From: Melampsora larici-populina 98AG31
Taxonomy: Eukaryota; Basidiomycota; Pucciniomycetes; Pucciniales; Melampsoraceae
Assembly (NCBI RefSeq): GCF_000204055.1
Contig: NW_006768772.1
Span: 1 to 64,000, forward strand
Direction: 5' to 3'
Length of the DNA stretch: 64,000 nucleotides
Of the stretch, positions 33,747-45,052 are shown in pieces. How positions within the stretch are numbered: the first letter of the stretch is position 1; the number at the start of each line of letters is the position of its first letter. The notes under the pieces are model-generated. The model was not told the origin of the DNA, made no database searches, and saw nothing but the letters and a program-made list of their open reading frames with translations. Made by a program: the position numbers and the translations under genes.

Positions 33747-36504
33747 GTAGCAACGTATTTGATTGCGGTTTGAGTCCCAAAATACTGGATCATCGCATTC
33801 CATGAACATGGTTTCGAGTTCTTTAGCCAAAATAGGGTTGCTGGATCCAGAGTCAGTGGTCTGCGCGAGCATGTGTCAGCAAAACAAAGTTAGATTACAA
33901 GGTTCAAAAAAAAGAAGAAGAAAAGAATGAATGGGACCTATCTTGGTATGAAGCCCGTGTCGAATTAAGAACTTCCCAACGGGCCGAGCAAGCAACGCTC
34001 CGTAGTGATTCCATGCAATCAGTTTCAAAGTCAGGTGAGTAACATGAAATTCCCAGTTTTCGTCAATGTAAGAGACAGCTACCCCAATAAATGCGCGCTT
34101 GCCTCCTTTTGTAGTCCATACATCGTGTATGACACAAATTTTGGAGTCAAGAGCCTACAATAGCCAAGGATGTATGAGTAAAAAAGAAACACAACAATGA
34201 AAAATAAGAGAAAATCAACATTCACCTTGAGTGTACGAACAAGATTGCCTCAGAACTCTTCGAAGTATTCCATAGCTTTCCGAGCTGACCACGAAGCTGA
34301 CCAAAGAGTTGCGTTGGGGTTGCATAACACAAACGCGGCTTGAAGATACGGGTCTTCCATTCGAAGCCACGGAATGCAGTTTCGGAGGAGCCATAAGACC
34401 AGTATCATGTTGAGTAAGGCAACCGAGAACGTAGGTAAATTTAAAAATCCTTCGAGTGAGGCTTTCTCGTGTTTAAATTTTGCAGCTTCTTGCTCGGCAA
34501 CTTTGGCAGCTTGCCTATTCTTCCAAGTCGGTGGAAGGTTGGCACCTGCAGCGATTGCATCATCGCGTCCGTCGCATTCAGCCCGATTGGCATCACCGTC
34601 ACGGTGACCAGTTAAATTCCAATTGCTCTTCCTACCAATCCTGTATGACTTCGGGCACCATAGGCAATTTCGATACATTGGCTTGTTGTCCTCAGGCTTC
34701 GGGTTGATTTCAGAGATGCATTCGATGATTAGCTGGCTAAAATACATCAAACTTATAAAGGGAATCACACAATTACCTGGTCCCCGTCGGTCTTGGCTTT
34801 CCCCATCACCAAATCCGAAAAGTAAAGTAAGATGTGATCATAACCTTTCGCCGGTTCTTCGGTGTCACGTCTGGGCACCTCTTCGATATCGGAGTCTTGT
34901 TCGGCGTCAATGTTGGAAGGTACTTTGTAATTCTAATATGAAAAAGAAAGTGATAAAGGAGTAAGAAAAGTCAACAAAAGCGAACAGAGATCATGCTTCA
35001 GAATGGTAATGAAAAAACCAATAATTACCCCTTTCTTGCGCTTGACAACTTTCTTCTTCTTGATGCTTTCTTTTTCTTTTCGATCATGCTTTCCATCGAC
35101 AGGATTAATGGTACTGCGAAAGGAGCTCTCGTTCTCTTCTTGCTCATCGTCGTTTTCAGTGAGATAGTTAGGATCATCAGGATCTGCATCGTCCTCTTCG
35201 TCCGTATCAAGTTCGACAATGGTGGCCTCAGGCTCAGGATCAGCCTCCATGGTACGTTGATGAGAGTTGGAGGTGGGCTGGGTAGACTTGGAGTTAGACT
35301 TGTTACTAGTAGATAAAGACCTAGTTATCTTCGGTCGAATCTTAGACTTTGAAGACACAGCATTCTTAGATTTCGATGAAGAAGATTTGGCCATAACGGA
35401 AATCGAGGATTTAAATGAAACTGCTGAGACTGCGCTATAGAGAGTACTGATTGTAAACTGGTAAATTTTATGAGAAGTATAAAGATTGAAAGACGTGGTT
35501 CTGAGATTGTTCGATTGACTCTGAAAGGGGACCTGATTTAAAGGAAAGATTCGGAATGAGGGATAAGTCGATCTAAGGTTTGGCCAAGAGGAAAGCTTCA
35601 AGTTCCACCCTTTGGTAAGTGGTTTGGGTGTTCTTGAAACTGAAAACGACGTATCGGGTTGGCCCTTGCCATCGAGGATCCAGATTAGGAAGTCCATCGA
35701 GAATTCCTAGGTGTTTGAATTCTGAATCGAGATACGAGTGCGATATGAGTGCAGGTTTTTACGCAAGGGGAGCAATCTTACCCCTTTGGGTGGATGTTCG
35801 AGTGGAGAGAGGGTATGGCCCTTCGGGCCTCCCGGGGCCGCGCAGTCTGCGCACACTGCGCTCCATGCGCTGGGCTGCACTGCGCTATCACGCAGTGTAG
35901 GCCAGAAGCCGTGACCCCTGGGGTGCGGGCGGCGCAGTGACACTTGCAGGAAAGTGCGGTGCGTAAACCCGCAGCGCAGCCGCTATTTTTGCGCAGTGAA
36001 CTGCGCTGCGGGTTGGGGATTGACCTCTGATATCTCAACCATTGGGATGACATTGTGAAGTCCATTATCTTGCTAATCCTCAACTACCATGGTGTTGAGG
36101 ATGACACCAGCCAACTTGTCTTGACTTTATTTGGACTCCACATACAAGCAGGTCCATCTACTATTGCAAAACAGGATTGTAGGATGCCAAATGTGCATTG
36201 AACATTGTTACAAATAGCTTCTTGCATCTTTTCAAAGTATTGTCAGGGAATAACAAACAGCAAGTCAGTAAATCAATCCTGTTGGAGTAAAAAACAAACA
36301 CAGACCATTTTCTTCTGGTCTTGTGGTTGTGATATAATTTGCACAGTAGTAGACCATTTGGGATAGATTCCATCACCCAGATAGTAAACTTTGTCATATT
36401 GGTGACCCTTGATTTCAAAATTACACTTGGGTGCTTCCCCTCTGCAAAGCCATTTGAATAGAGGAGAGTGATGAAGTATATTGAGATGATTAAGAGACCC
36501 AAGA

Positions 36505-36875
36505 CAATACCGCAACCGCTCCACTCGAATGAGCGCGAGCGGAGCGGTTTTGGCATCCGCTCAAACCTCCGCTACTCAGAGCGGAGGCTGCGCACCGCGC
36601 TCCGAGGATAGGAAAGTCCTGAGCGGAGCATATCGCTCCGCTCAGAACCGGGGCTTCAGTCACTTTTTTATGTTTTTTTTAGACTTTTCAGGTCTTTTGT
36701 AGTGATGAGTGCCGCAATATAGCGTTGTGCGCCGCACACTGGTGTTGCACTACGCACACCGAAGTAAAAAAAATGAGAAAGAGTGATATTGTGCGTAGTG
36801 AGATTGAGCGCAGCACTGCGCTCCGCTCCCAAAACAGGTTGAAAACCTGAGCGGAGCGTAGCGGTTGCGATGTTG
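36505..36875. mobile_element. hAT-like MITE (371 bp) in the Harbinger B gene
   Basis: Ends read inwards CAATACCGCAACCGCTCC and CAACATCGCAACCGCTACG. CCCAAGA flanks both sides (36498-36504, 36876-36882), 7 bp. GCGGAGCG/CGCTCCGC words are repeated near both ends. Removal with one flank copy joins FFGILG to SLNHLN of the nuclease in frame. No coding capacity. Confidence 0.8.
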
Positions 36876-37027
36876 CCCAAGAATTCCAAAAAACATCTGC
36901 CGGATCCAAGAATCCTTGGATGTCAGCCCTGGGTACATACACATGTACCCAAAGACTAACTTGTAAATATAAATATTACTCATAAAACTCAAGTACATGT
37001 ACATATACCTTAGAAACATATGTAACA

Positions 37028-38352
37028 TCTAAAATATAAATATGTCGAATCGACTTGCATAAGTACCGTACAATCCTCTTCTGTTTCGGTCCACCACCCA
37101 TCAGGTTGGTTTTGGTGCTTTTCAAGTTGGGTTCGTGATTGTATGTCTACTTTTCAATCGCCAATTTTATGGCGCTTATTCATTTGGTATTGTTCTTCTT
37201 TCTTTCAATTTCTATTGTTCTTTTTTTGTTTTTGTAATTTCTTGAAAAGTTAAGCTATTTATTCTTAATTTGCCTTGTTCCGATTCATCATCTTGTGTGA
37301 GGCTCCGAGCAACCTGCTATTTTCGATGGTTGCCTGTAAAAAGTCATTTTCAAAGCTGTCTTCTTCTCAGCATTTGAAAGCATCACTTCAAAAGTCGCGT
37401 CTTTGCCAAGCCTTGCATTTATTTCTTAGACCTATAAAGAGGTAAGTTATTCTACTTTTTTTGATGGATAACAGTTTCCCCATCACATTTTTGTATAATG
37501 AAGAAACTTCTATAATGCAACCATCCACCTAACCCAACAAGCCATTATAAAAAACCATCATCTCATAGTAATTTCCTTGCACCATACTCTCACCTTGTGG
37601 AAAGGAAATGTACTTTCCCACATTGCCTGACAACCCCGGCTTTAGATTAACACTTTCCGATCTTGATTGCTCTCGATGTTTTGTGATTGTTTGCATTTGA
37701 TTATACATTCACAAATCCATTTTTGGTGTGACCTGCAATTCTTGGTAGCAAGCTTTGCAAAATCTGACTCCAAATGGTGTGTTTCTGCCTTGGTATACTT
37801 TTTTTTACTTTATAAGAAGGTAACATGTCACACTGACTCTCCCAACAAATTTTCCCACCTCAAAACCAATCCTATAGCTCAATATTTCACCTAATTCATC
37901 AAGTCACTGTACAGATAATTCCTTTTGTACTCTTTTTTCTGCCCATTTTTTGATAACTACTTGGTAATCTTTCTTCTTCTTGGCCTATTTGTACCTGTCT
38001 TGGCTTGCTTGAATCTCACACTAAACCTACAACCTCCAACCTTTATATATCTCCTTTGACTGGGCTTGCCTTGTGACAATAGGAATCTTTGTGAACAAAA
38101 TTCCTTTTGCATCCAACTGTTGCACCAAATGTGGTCTGCAAGCTTATACCACCTGTTTGTCTACAATGACTTCAAAGTGTGCTCTAGGTGACAGTGTCCA
38201 TCTTTGTCTCTTGAAAGATGTGGACAATCGTGGCCAGAGCTACGTAAGTGGGTGGTACAAAGTGCTTCTTTTTGCAAATGTAAATTTCTGTAGGTAAATT
38301 CAGAAACAGTCAAGCTGTGGCGGGCATGCCTGCATGTTCTCTAGTGTAATAA
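37028..38352. mobile_element. Unclassified 1.3-kb insertion in the solo LTR
   Basis: LTR homology stops near 37028 and resumes near 38352. TAAAATATA occurs at both edges, so an 8-9-bp duplication is possible, but the region is AT-rich and this could be chance. No inverted termini, no long frame and no recognisable protein were seen. The interior has many CTT- and TTTG-rich words. Confidence 0.4.
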
Positions 38353-38418
38353 AATATATATAAAACACTAATTACATATATACATGATCAAGAACTGATA
38401 TGTAAAATATAAGATTAA

Positions 38419-38575
38419 GGGTACTCAAAGTAAGTATGTACATGTACATACTTTTTGCTGCATACTTTTTTTTTGGCGGGGAGACCGAGGCCAAAAGTGA
38501 TTTTTTTCTCTTTCCCTGCCAAAAAAAAGTATGCACACAAAAGTATGTACGTGTGCATACTTACTTTGAGTACCC
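38419..38575. mobile_element. Harbinger-type MITE (157 bp)
   Basis: Ends GGGTACTCAAAGTAAGTATG at left and the exact complement at right; TAA flanks both (38416-38418, 38576-38578). Almost the whole element can fold back on itself. It sits in the solo LTR. Confidence 0.9.
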
Positions 38576-38614
38576 TAATTACATACAAAAACAATAGTAA
38601 CATCTTATAACTCA

Positions 38615-39078
38615 CACCACGGGAATCAACTTGTTTGAACCCCGATTGAGGGGAATTTCAGTGTCCGGGTTCGAAATTTCCTCGAATTGTGAATCTCGTT
38701 CACAACTTGTTAGCATTATGTTTGCTTATTTCCCTCGAGTACCCTACAATACATACACATACACAGCACTTTCAAAACCTGTGATACCAACCGTTTGACT
38801 ACATATCTCACCGCTTATCATGTTCCTGCTGAACTGCTTTTTTTTTGTTGATTGAGGCTTGACAAAGGAGGATGAAGGTGAGGAATGGTGAAAGGGGATG
38901 TTGCTGTATGATGTGACTGTGCATACACGGGGCCAGCCAAGTACAGAGTACAGCCCGAGGGGAATTGGCAAACATAATGCAAACGAGTTGTGAACAAGAT
39001 TCATGATTCGAGGAAATTTCAAACCCGGACACCGCAATTAAGCTCAATTGGGTTTCAAACGAGTTGATTCCCGCGGTG
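38615..39078. mobile_element. CACC-ended MITE, family 2, copy 1 (464 bp)
   Basis: Begins CACCACGGGAATCAACT and ends with the inverted match finishing CCGCGGTG; the inverted repeats extend for about 85 bp with gaps. TCA flanks both sides (38612-38614, 39079-39081). A second copy is at 57573-58027 with a different 3-bp TSD. Probably a CACTA-like non-autonomous element, as 3-bp TSDs and CAC termini suggest. Confidence 0.85.
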
Positions 39079-40730
39079 TCAGTATCAAGAGGTAAAAATG
39101 CTTATATGGCATAAAACACTTGATGATTACTGAACATAACATTAAGTGTAAGTAATTATAAAAATAATAAAAATAATAAAAATAATAATTATAACCTAAT
39201 ATTGTAACACTTGTGTATATCACAATATTAGATTTAGAGAGCTGAATATATAAACCAAAACTCAGTTCATCCTCAGAGAAGAAACTAAGTTTATACATAC
39301 CTATTTCTAAAGAACCATCAAGAGTTCCATTAGAATAAAAATCAAGAGTATTACAAATAGTAATACTAGTGATTCATTCTATACTACCTTGATTATTCCA
39401 GACTAGATCCAAGTAAGTTATACACTTCCCTTCTGGATCCTCTACTTCCCCTAAGTAGTTTCTATACTAGGTTGGTGACCTCTGAGATAATAACCAATAG
39501 GTTGGTGACCTCTAAGAGATAACCAAGATAGTGATCTTAATAATCAATCTTTATCCTATTACCAAGAAGGATATTGGAGAACATTGGGATCCTGTTCTCA
39601 ACCCTCACATAATAGTAAAACAAATCTCTTCTTTAAGAGTCAACTAACTGTAGTCTTCCAGGATTTGTCCCAGCAGACTCTTAGTTGTTTAACTATTATC
39701 CACTCATCTCATCCTCATCTCATCTTCAATCTTACGTCCCTATCCTCCTCCTCCTCTCTTGTAACTAGTTATAATTTGAAATATCATACTATTTATTATA
39801 CTTCACTATATATCTAGTCCCAGTACCACCTTTTAGTGAGTGTAGCCTCCTTCAAAGGAGTGACTACCCCCACATTGGATGCAAAGGCTTCCAAAATAAT
39901 GGTGGGGCCTGCTTCTGTGCCTTCTTATTAACTGTGATGCACCTTTGGGCAGTTCTCCCAATGTAAATGCATGCAATCAAGAGAACCCAGCATTCTAGGG
40001 CACTGCCAACATAGATGCTGTGCGTTGAGAAATTTGAGGCATCATTGCAGGCAAATCATTGGACAGACCTTGTTCAAGGTGTTTATCCAAGGTATTCTTC
40101 TGCACTGAAACTTACTTTGGATCAAAACCTTGGAAAGACTCTTTACAATTTTTGGGATCCAACAATACCTCACATTAAAAAATTGGAGGTAAATATGTCG
40201 GTGGTGGGGAAACTGAAAGCTTTGTTAATAGCAAGGAGCCTAGCAGTGTTCTCCTTGTTAAGTTCCCAAAGGTACTCCTTTCCAGCAAGAGAAACAATGG
40301 CAGCACAAAACAATTCACATTATCCATTGAGGTTGACTGGGCCAAATGGATGTGTTTGTCATTCATGTTGGCAGGAGTTTTGAATGTGAGAATCCTGATA
40401 GCAGCTGTGCCCTTTTGTAAAAGAGAGAGACCAAATCTTCCATCAACAACTTGCAAGAATAAATTGTGTCCCATCCAGAGTTGACAACAGAACAACTTGT
40501 CAACATAGCAAGGATTTTGAACAAAGGAGTCATTCATCATTTTTGCATGAACCTCTTTGTGGTTAAATTTTCTGTTGCAAGCTTTGCTCGGCTTGGAGCC
40601 TCCACCTTGGCATTTTTTATTGACTTGAGAGGTTATGATTTGAAAAGCAATGGACACAGTAACATGGCCAGCATCAATAATCTTGCACATTTGATTGTTT
40701 GTTTGTGTCTGGGCGATTCTCTTCGACAAA

Positions 40731-41596
40731 CGGCAGAAATATGGGACAGGGAAAAAGTTGAGACATTCAAGGTGGCCGATATTGCCCCAGTAATAAGCAG
40801 GCTATCATTCAATCCCAAGGTATCCTATAATATTCAAATAGAACCCTCAGAAATTATTGATTCGAAAAAAAACCAATTCATAAACTGCAACCTCGGCTTT
40901 CCAAAAAGCCGAAGTCCTTCTATCCACGGCGCATAGGCCCACTCGTAATAATTGGCACCCTTGAAGGCGACAACTAAAAATGAGTACGAAATCAGATCAT
41001 GTGACTGGCATCATAGCCACAGGTAGTCGAGAGTCAAGACCGATCTTCGGTGACATGGCAAGCAGTCTCAAATTTCTCGATGTACCTTCAAGGGATATCT
41101 TCAGAGCTCGAGTCAGTGACATCCGGGGGCCTTTGGTAATTTGCTAAGAATAAGTTGCTATGGCCCGATAACCGTTACAAGGTATGATGCGGAGTGTTAC
41201 ATCCGAAGTCAAGACTCTGCTATGGTGAATTTTGTCAATGTTAAAAGTACACCATGTCGGAGGGAAGACAAGGGTAATATCTGCATGTTGAAGTCGAGGT
41301 TAGCATATCCTAATCGGTTGTCATTCGAACTCGAGTTTCCAAAATTCGAATCGAATTACAAACTTATGAACGACAGTTTTATGTGCGTGGCGGTGTACAT
41401 AGTCAAGAGACAAGAGGCTATAAAGATACAAAGCTCATCCACTCGAGGGCTCTGTGACTTATCATCCCAGATCTCATTTCATTTTCAATGCGCAACAAAC
41501 CATTGTTTACAAACCTTTTGCCTTCGGACTCCACACGCTTTGCTTGATTTTTTCGCAATTTACCCCTAATTACTTTACTTCAGTATTTTTCTTACC
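40731..41596. other. Interval upstream of the GH131-like gene
   Basis: No gene supported. The right part (41560-41596) is T-rich and presumably holds the promoter of the glycoside hydrolase gene. One of the unseen ends of Harbinger element B should lie in the left part. Confidence 0.3.
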
Positions 41597-43074
41597 ATGC
41601 ATAACGTCAACGCTCTGTTCCTTCACATATCGTTAGTGCTTGCCTATTGTGGAACAATCACAGCAGCAGAATCAAAAGGATCAGGTCGCTTATTTGATTT
41701 ACAGTTAACAAAGGATATGAAAGGATCAGATGCAGATGTTAAAACATCAGCTTTATCGAAATTGATTAAATTTGTTGTAAAAGGAAAAGATAAAAGTGGA
41801 GAATATCTATCGATTGAATCCAAAGGTAAAGAAGTTGAACTTGGAATTCAAATCAAAGATTCTTCTATCTTTTGTCCTGGTGACAAAGCTGATAATTGTC
41901 AAAACGGATTTAGGTTTGATTCTCTCCGTCTCTGTGGTTGATGAGTCTAGTCTTAATCTGATGAAGTTCCTTTGGTATATTTTTTATAGACGAACTGATG
42001 TTTTACCCGCTGTTGATGGTAGTAAGACGTTTGTTGGAACAACTGTCTTTCATCAGGTAGGTCACTAAGAAAAAAGAGTTTTTCATCATACTCGATTAAT
42101 GAGACTGTCTGGCATTTTATTTTAATGTATTTCAGAGCTTTCGTATGGACTCAAAGCTTCCTTTGAACACCAAACATGGATATTTGCTATCTAGTATTGA
42201 GATTCCAGTGAGTTTAATTCTATTTTCTTTAGCCATCCTCCATTGATGAGAATTATTGATTTGATTTATAACTCCTTGATCCTGGAAAACTGAAATAATT
42301 AAGACTGGTAAATTAGTTTATACGTTTGAAGTTTATTGAAGAAGACATTTTGAAACTGATAGTCGTTGTTTCTATTCTAGGTGATCATGTTTTTGATATC
42401 TTTACTGGATCTGATTTCAGTGCTGATCCTCAAAAACCAAGTAAACAAAATGCCAAAACAATTAGAATTAGAGATTTAACTACAAAAGTACTTCATTCTA
42501 TTCCTCTTAAAGATGGTATACTTTATAACACTGCAATTGCTGTAGATTGGAAGGCAAAGTAAGCCTAATGGATTTACTTGAATATTTTTCATTACATTTG
42601 TCGTATTTCACATTTATGCCTTAACAACTCTACTGACATTATGCTTTTGTGGGTTTAATTCTTTATAGTACGCTTACAGTTTATGCTTCAGAAGGGGATA
42701 AAGAATTAAAAAAAGTAGCTGGACCTGTTAAGAATTCTCCCAAGGCTGTTGTGGCAGACATACAAAAAACTGGGGAATACCATGTACAACTAATTAAATT
42801 GTTGAGTCCTGTTTCACTAAAACTCTGTACCATTTTCAGGAAAGCTTACATTCAGTCATCTTATAATCTTTTTGCTAGTCCCCTCCCTGACCCTAAGGAT
42901 CCTCTTGAAAAAAGAAAAGATGTACCTCATAAAGGGATTCAAGAGAAGAATATTCATGAAGGAGTCTTTTTCTCGAGAGTGTATGTTGAGGATGGTGCAA
43001 ATGGTAAAATTACTACTTCTGTTACTGGAGGTGGTGCAGTTACCCAGGTAACAAAGAAAAATACTAGAGATTAA
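41597..43074 (+). CDS. Secreted glycoside hydrolase family 131-like protein
   Basis: GH131 enzymes are fungal secreted endo-beta-glucanases acting on cellulose and beta-1,3/1,6-glucan. Residues 1-24 form a signal peptide (LFLHISLVLAYCGTITAAES). Family-like blocks in order: GRLFDLQL; IKDSSIFCPGD and QNGFRRTDVLPA; FRMDSKLPLNTKHGYLLSSI; FDIFTGSDF; LYNTAIAVDWKANTLTVYAS; GEYHVQLIKL; IHEGVFFSRVYVEDGANGKI. Exons 41597-41913, 41990-42056, 42136-42207, 42332-42558 and 42669-43074 keep phase and give 362 residues. The acceptor at 42380 would match the family better but breaks the frame by one base. A 39-nt in-frame intron near 42803-42841 is possible. Secreted plant-cell-wall-active enzymes suit a plant-pathogenic lifestyle. 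Confidence 0.7.
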
Positions 43075-43613
43075 TTTAGGTCTTGAAATTTGAGCAAATT
43101 GTTCATATGATTTGAATCTTATCAACTAATTTTTGTCTCAAGTTTGCCTTGATCTATGTTTTTTGAATGTGATCAAGGAGATCTATGTACATAGTGTAGA
43201 GGTTTTGAAGATTAAAGTTTTACATTGATCAGAAAAGTTGAGTTTTGCCTTGAAGCCATTTGACTTGGCACTTGTTGTGAGTTCAAAGGAGATACTTTGG
43301 GCACATGCTAGGAAGAATTGAGATAAAACATGAAAACTTTCATTCATTAATTTGAGTTTCATTTTCATCTAACTCATCTTATTTTTCTTTGATGAACAAC
43401 TTGGTTTTGCAGAAAGAAAGAAAGACCCTCATACATTTCAAACTTATTTTTCTTGTAAGCTATGCATTGCCATCTCATCAATGACCACATTTAAAAATCA
43501 AAGACCCAACCATGTGGTTTATGTGTAATGAATTGAGCTTAGTCATAAAAAACACATTTCCTGACACTGCAAGCATTAAATGGGTTCCTTGGTGGGAACA
43601 TGACCTAGGCTAT
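43075..43613. other. Interval with no supported gene
   Basis: It holds the 3' region of the hydrolase gene and unique sequence. The segment GTGTAATGAATTGAGCTTAG (about 43525-43544) recurs in nearly the same form near 47156, hinting at a dispersed repeat. Confidence 0.4.
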
Positions 43614-43990
43614 GAGAACATCAGAGCCTCCCCAAGGCAAGGTAGAAAATGTAGAAAATGTGGAAAATGCAGAAACCACAGAAACCACAGAAACCACAGG
43701 GTACATATACCCTCTGTAGTGAGCACATTTGTTTCAACGTCCAAAAGCAAAAAGGTTTTTTGAAGCTATGACCAATGCAGATGTTTGCAACATCAGTACA
43801 TATCATGAAGCAAAAACTAACAACATGCACTTCTCAAAAAGAAGAACAGCCTTCCAGCACAAATTACCAGCTGCTCAGATCATAGCCAACAATTACTGGC
43901 CATAGCCAGTCTTTAGATATGTCTGCACAAATTGATATCTCAACTCTAGCAAAAACTTACATCACAGATAGACTCATTTGAAAAATCACA
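43614..43990 (+). repeat. KDZ-element right end, copy 3
   Basis: Starts GAGAACATCAGAGCCTCCCC and continues with words shared with 12109-12445, ending in ACTTACATCACAGATAGAC. It contains a 10-bp tandem CAGAAACCAC (43673-43699). It has the same orientation relative to the KDZ-gene relic at about 46060-46195 as in the 960-bp copy, so both belong to one old element split by later MITEs. The opposite end was not found. Confidence 0.65.
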
Positions 43991-44076
43991 TCTCTTTATC
44001 TTTTGCTTGTGATAGTCTGTTTGTGAGTGGAATGCATACAATTGCATCTGCATCACTCTATGACAGAGTCACCTAT

Positions 44077-44699
44077 CACTGTAAACATCATTCAACTTCC
44101 CCAATTTGGCAGAGGAAAATGATTAATAGTACAGTTTTTCATAAAAGAATCTAATACTGCACACCTGGGCCATTTCACCCACACTACATATGTGCAGCAA
44201 GCTAAGTCAATAGTTGTCTATCATGTACATACAGGTCTGCTCAGTTTTTTGCCCATCAGAATAAATAAATCACATGTTATACCACATGTAACTTTTTCGA
44301 CTTTGAAATTTTTTTCCCAAAAATTCACTACATATAATTCTGTAGCTGCTCAGGCAATATTGTTGAAGCTATGTCTTAGTAACAGAAAGTGTGTTACATG
44401 CAGTTGAGTTGATGAGATCACACCAAAACATTGAGTCAGTGTATGTAGTCAATCTTTTGGAAGCTTTTTTCAATCTGAAAGAAGTTACAGCATGTATTAC
44501 ATATGAATAACTTGTCCTGATGAGCAGATAACTGAGCAGAACTGTATGTACATGATAACCACATATTCACTGAGCCTGCTACACATATGTAGTGTGGGTG
44601 TTATGGCTCAGGTGTGGAGTGATAGACCATTTTATGACAAATCATACTCCCAATCATTTTTCCCTGCCCACTTGGGGAACCCGAATAATGTCTGCAGTG
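44077..44699. mobile_element. CACTG-ended MITE, family 1, copy 2 (623 bp)
   Basis: Starts CACTGTAAACATCATTCAAC and ends in the inverted match finishing TGCAGTG; TAT flanks both sides (44074-44076, 44700-44702). It matches 13678-14297 along its length in inverse orientation. It lies inside the third KDZ copy. Confidence 0.85.
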
Positions 44700-44743
44700 T
44701 ATGTAGTATGTAGAGTCTCAGACTCTATGAAACACAGTACTAA

Positions 44744-45049
44744 GAGCACCCACTATGGTGGGAGTGTTTTATCGTAAAGTTTGCGTTCCTGAGTGCGAAG
44801 TTTGATCATGCGTGTTTTACCAAAGTTGGTAACCGCGTGAAATCCACTATGGGATGATTTATCGTCTGCTTTCCCTAGTTCCTACGATAAATCAAGTCGT
44901 AGGCTTGCGTAAATCTGAGCACACGAAGTGCAAGACTTGACGCAGCCGTACGGACCGCAGGTCTAAAACAGGTCCATAGTGGACATGTTGGTATTTTAGC
45001 GTTAGGGTAACGCTAAATCACCGAGTTAACGCAACCATAGTGGGTGCTC
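44744..45049. mobile_element. Harbinger-type MITE (306 bp), first of an adjoining pair
   Basis: Ends GAGCACCCACTATGGTGG at left and, read inwards from the right, GAGCACCCACTATGGTTG. Flanked by TAA at 44741-44743 and 45050-45052; the right TAA is shared with the next element. The interior has GTTTTATCGTAAAGTTTGCG and CGGACCGCAGGTCT words. Confidence 0.85.
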
Positions 45050-45052
45050 TAA

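Larger units (their letters stand above)
20511..35394 (-). pseudogene. hAT-family transposase, interrupted by gypsy element and MITE
   Basis: The start is ATG at 35394; the stop is TAG at 20511-20513. The N-terminus is Ser/Lys-rich with an acidic stretch. A BED-type zinc-finger candidate lies at about 34590-34720 (NCLWCPKSY and GHRDGD). The RNase H-like part has HDVWTTKGGKRAFIG, a TDSGSSNP stretch carrying a likely catalytic Asp, and RCYCHKLALTVKAGLE. The C-terminal dimerisation region has ILDWW, KRFPKIAKLARDFLA, SSSAVERTFSTAAIV and SIERAVGICQWLK. The gypsy element (TSD GTAGC) splits RCY from CHKLAL; the MITE (TSD TAA) splits GGL from TSRS. Both excise in frame on paper. No other stop was noticed, so the transposase was probably intact when hit. 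Confidence 0.8.
20148..36022. mobile_element. hAT transposon (about 4.3 kb) expanded to 15.9 kb by nested insertions
   Basis: Ends read inwards as CAACCCCCGACCCCAGCGCA and CAATCCCCAACCCGCAGCGC. The flanking direct repeat is ACCTCTG on both sides (20141-20147, 36023-36029), 7 bp. GCGCAGTG/CACTGCGC words are repeated many times within about 200 bp of each end (20155-20330, 35830-36010), as expected of subterminal transposase-binding sites. It holds one hAT transposase gene on the minus strand. Nested within are a Ty3/gypsy element (22586-33746) and a Harbinger-type MITE (20664-21086). It is itself inserted in the C-terminal part of the Harbinger B nuclease gene. Confidence 0.85.
36921..39874. 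mobile_element. Solo LTR of a related gypsy family, enlarged by three insertions
   Basis: Starts TGTCAGCCCTGGG and ends CCCCACA, with the 5-bp TSD TTGGA (36916-36920, 39875-39879). The sequence follows the 999-bp gypsy LTR block by block: AT-rich start, TATATAAA near 39247, CTCTACTTCCCCTAAGTAG at 39440-39460, two or three GGTTGGTGACCTCT units, and CCTTTTAGTGAGTGTAGCC near the end. Clear divergence shows another subfamily. Its native length is about 1 kb; the remainder is insertions at about 37028-38352, 38419-38575 and 38615-39078. No internal region is present, so it arose by LTR-LTR recombination. Confidence 0.8.
20014..40730 (-). pseudogene. Harbinger B nuclease (plant-transposon-protein type), in four pieces
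   Basis: One old transposase gene scattered over 20 kb. Piece 1 (about 40730-39880): LFLQVVDGRFGLSLLQKG, TAAIRILTF, GSLDCMHLHWENCP (first Asp) and TIILEAFASKD. Piece 2 (36876-36920): SWIRQMFFGILG. Piece 3 (about 36504-36030): SLNHLNILHHSPLFKWLCRG, YYLGDGIYPKWSTT (second Asp), then a decayed Glu region. Piece 4 (20147-20014): NDMVPYQQFLEIEC and LQKDLIEHLCSLF, ending in TGA. The interruptions are the solo LTR, a hAT-like MITE and the hAT element. Joining across each with one TSD copy continues the frame exactly. There are also in-frame stops (after the ENCP motif) and a frame change in piece 3, so the gene was already decaying or has decayed since. Confidence 0.8.

Noticed and set aside
35820..36022. 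GC-rich CpG-island-like promoter
   Set aside because: The GC-rich words are GCGCAGTG subterminal repeats of the hAT element and recur at its other end.
37028..38352. hAT insertion in the solo LTR based on TAAAATATA at both edges
   Set aside because: The flanks are AT-rich and the insertion has no inverted ends, so the duplication may be chance.
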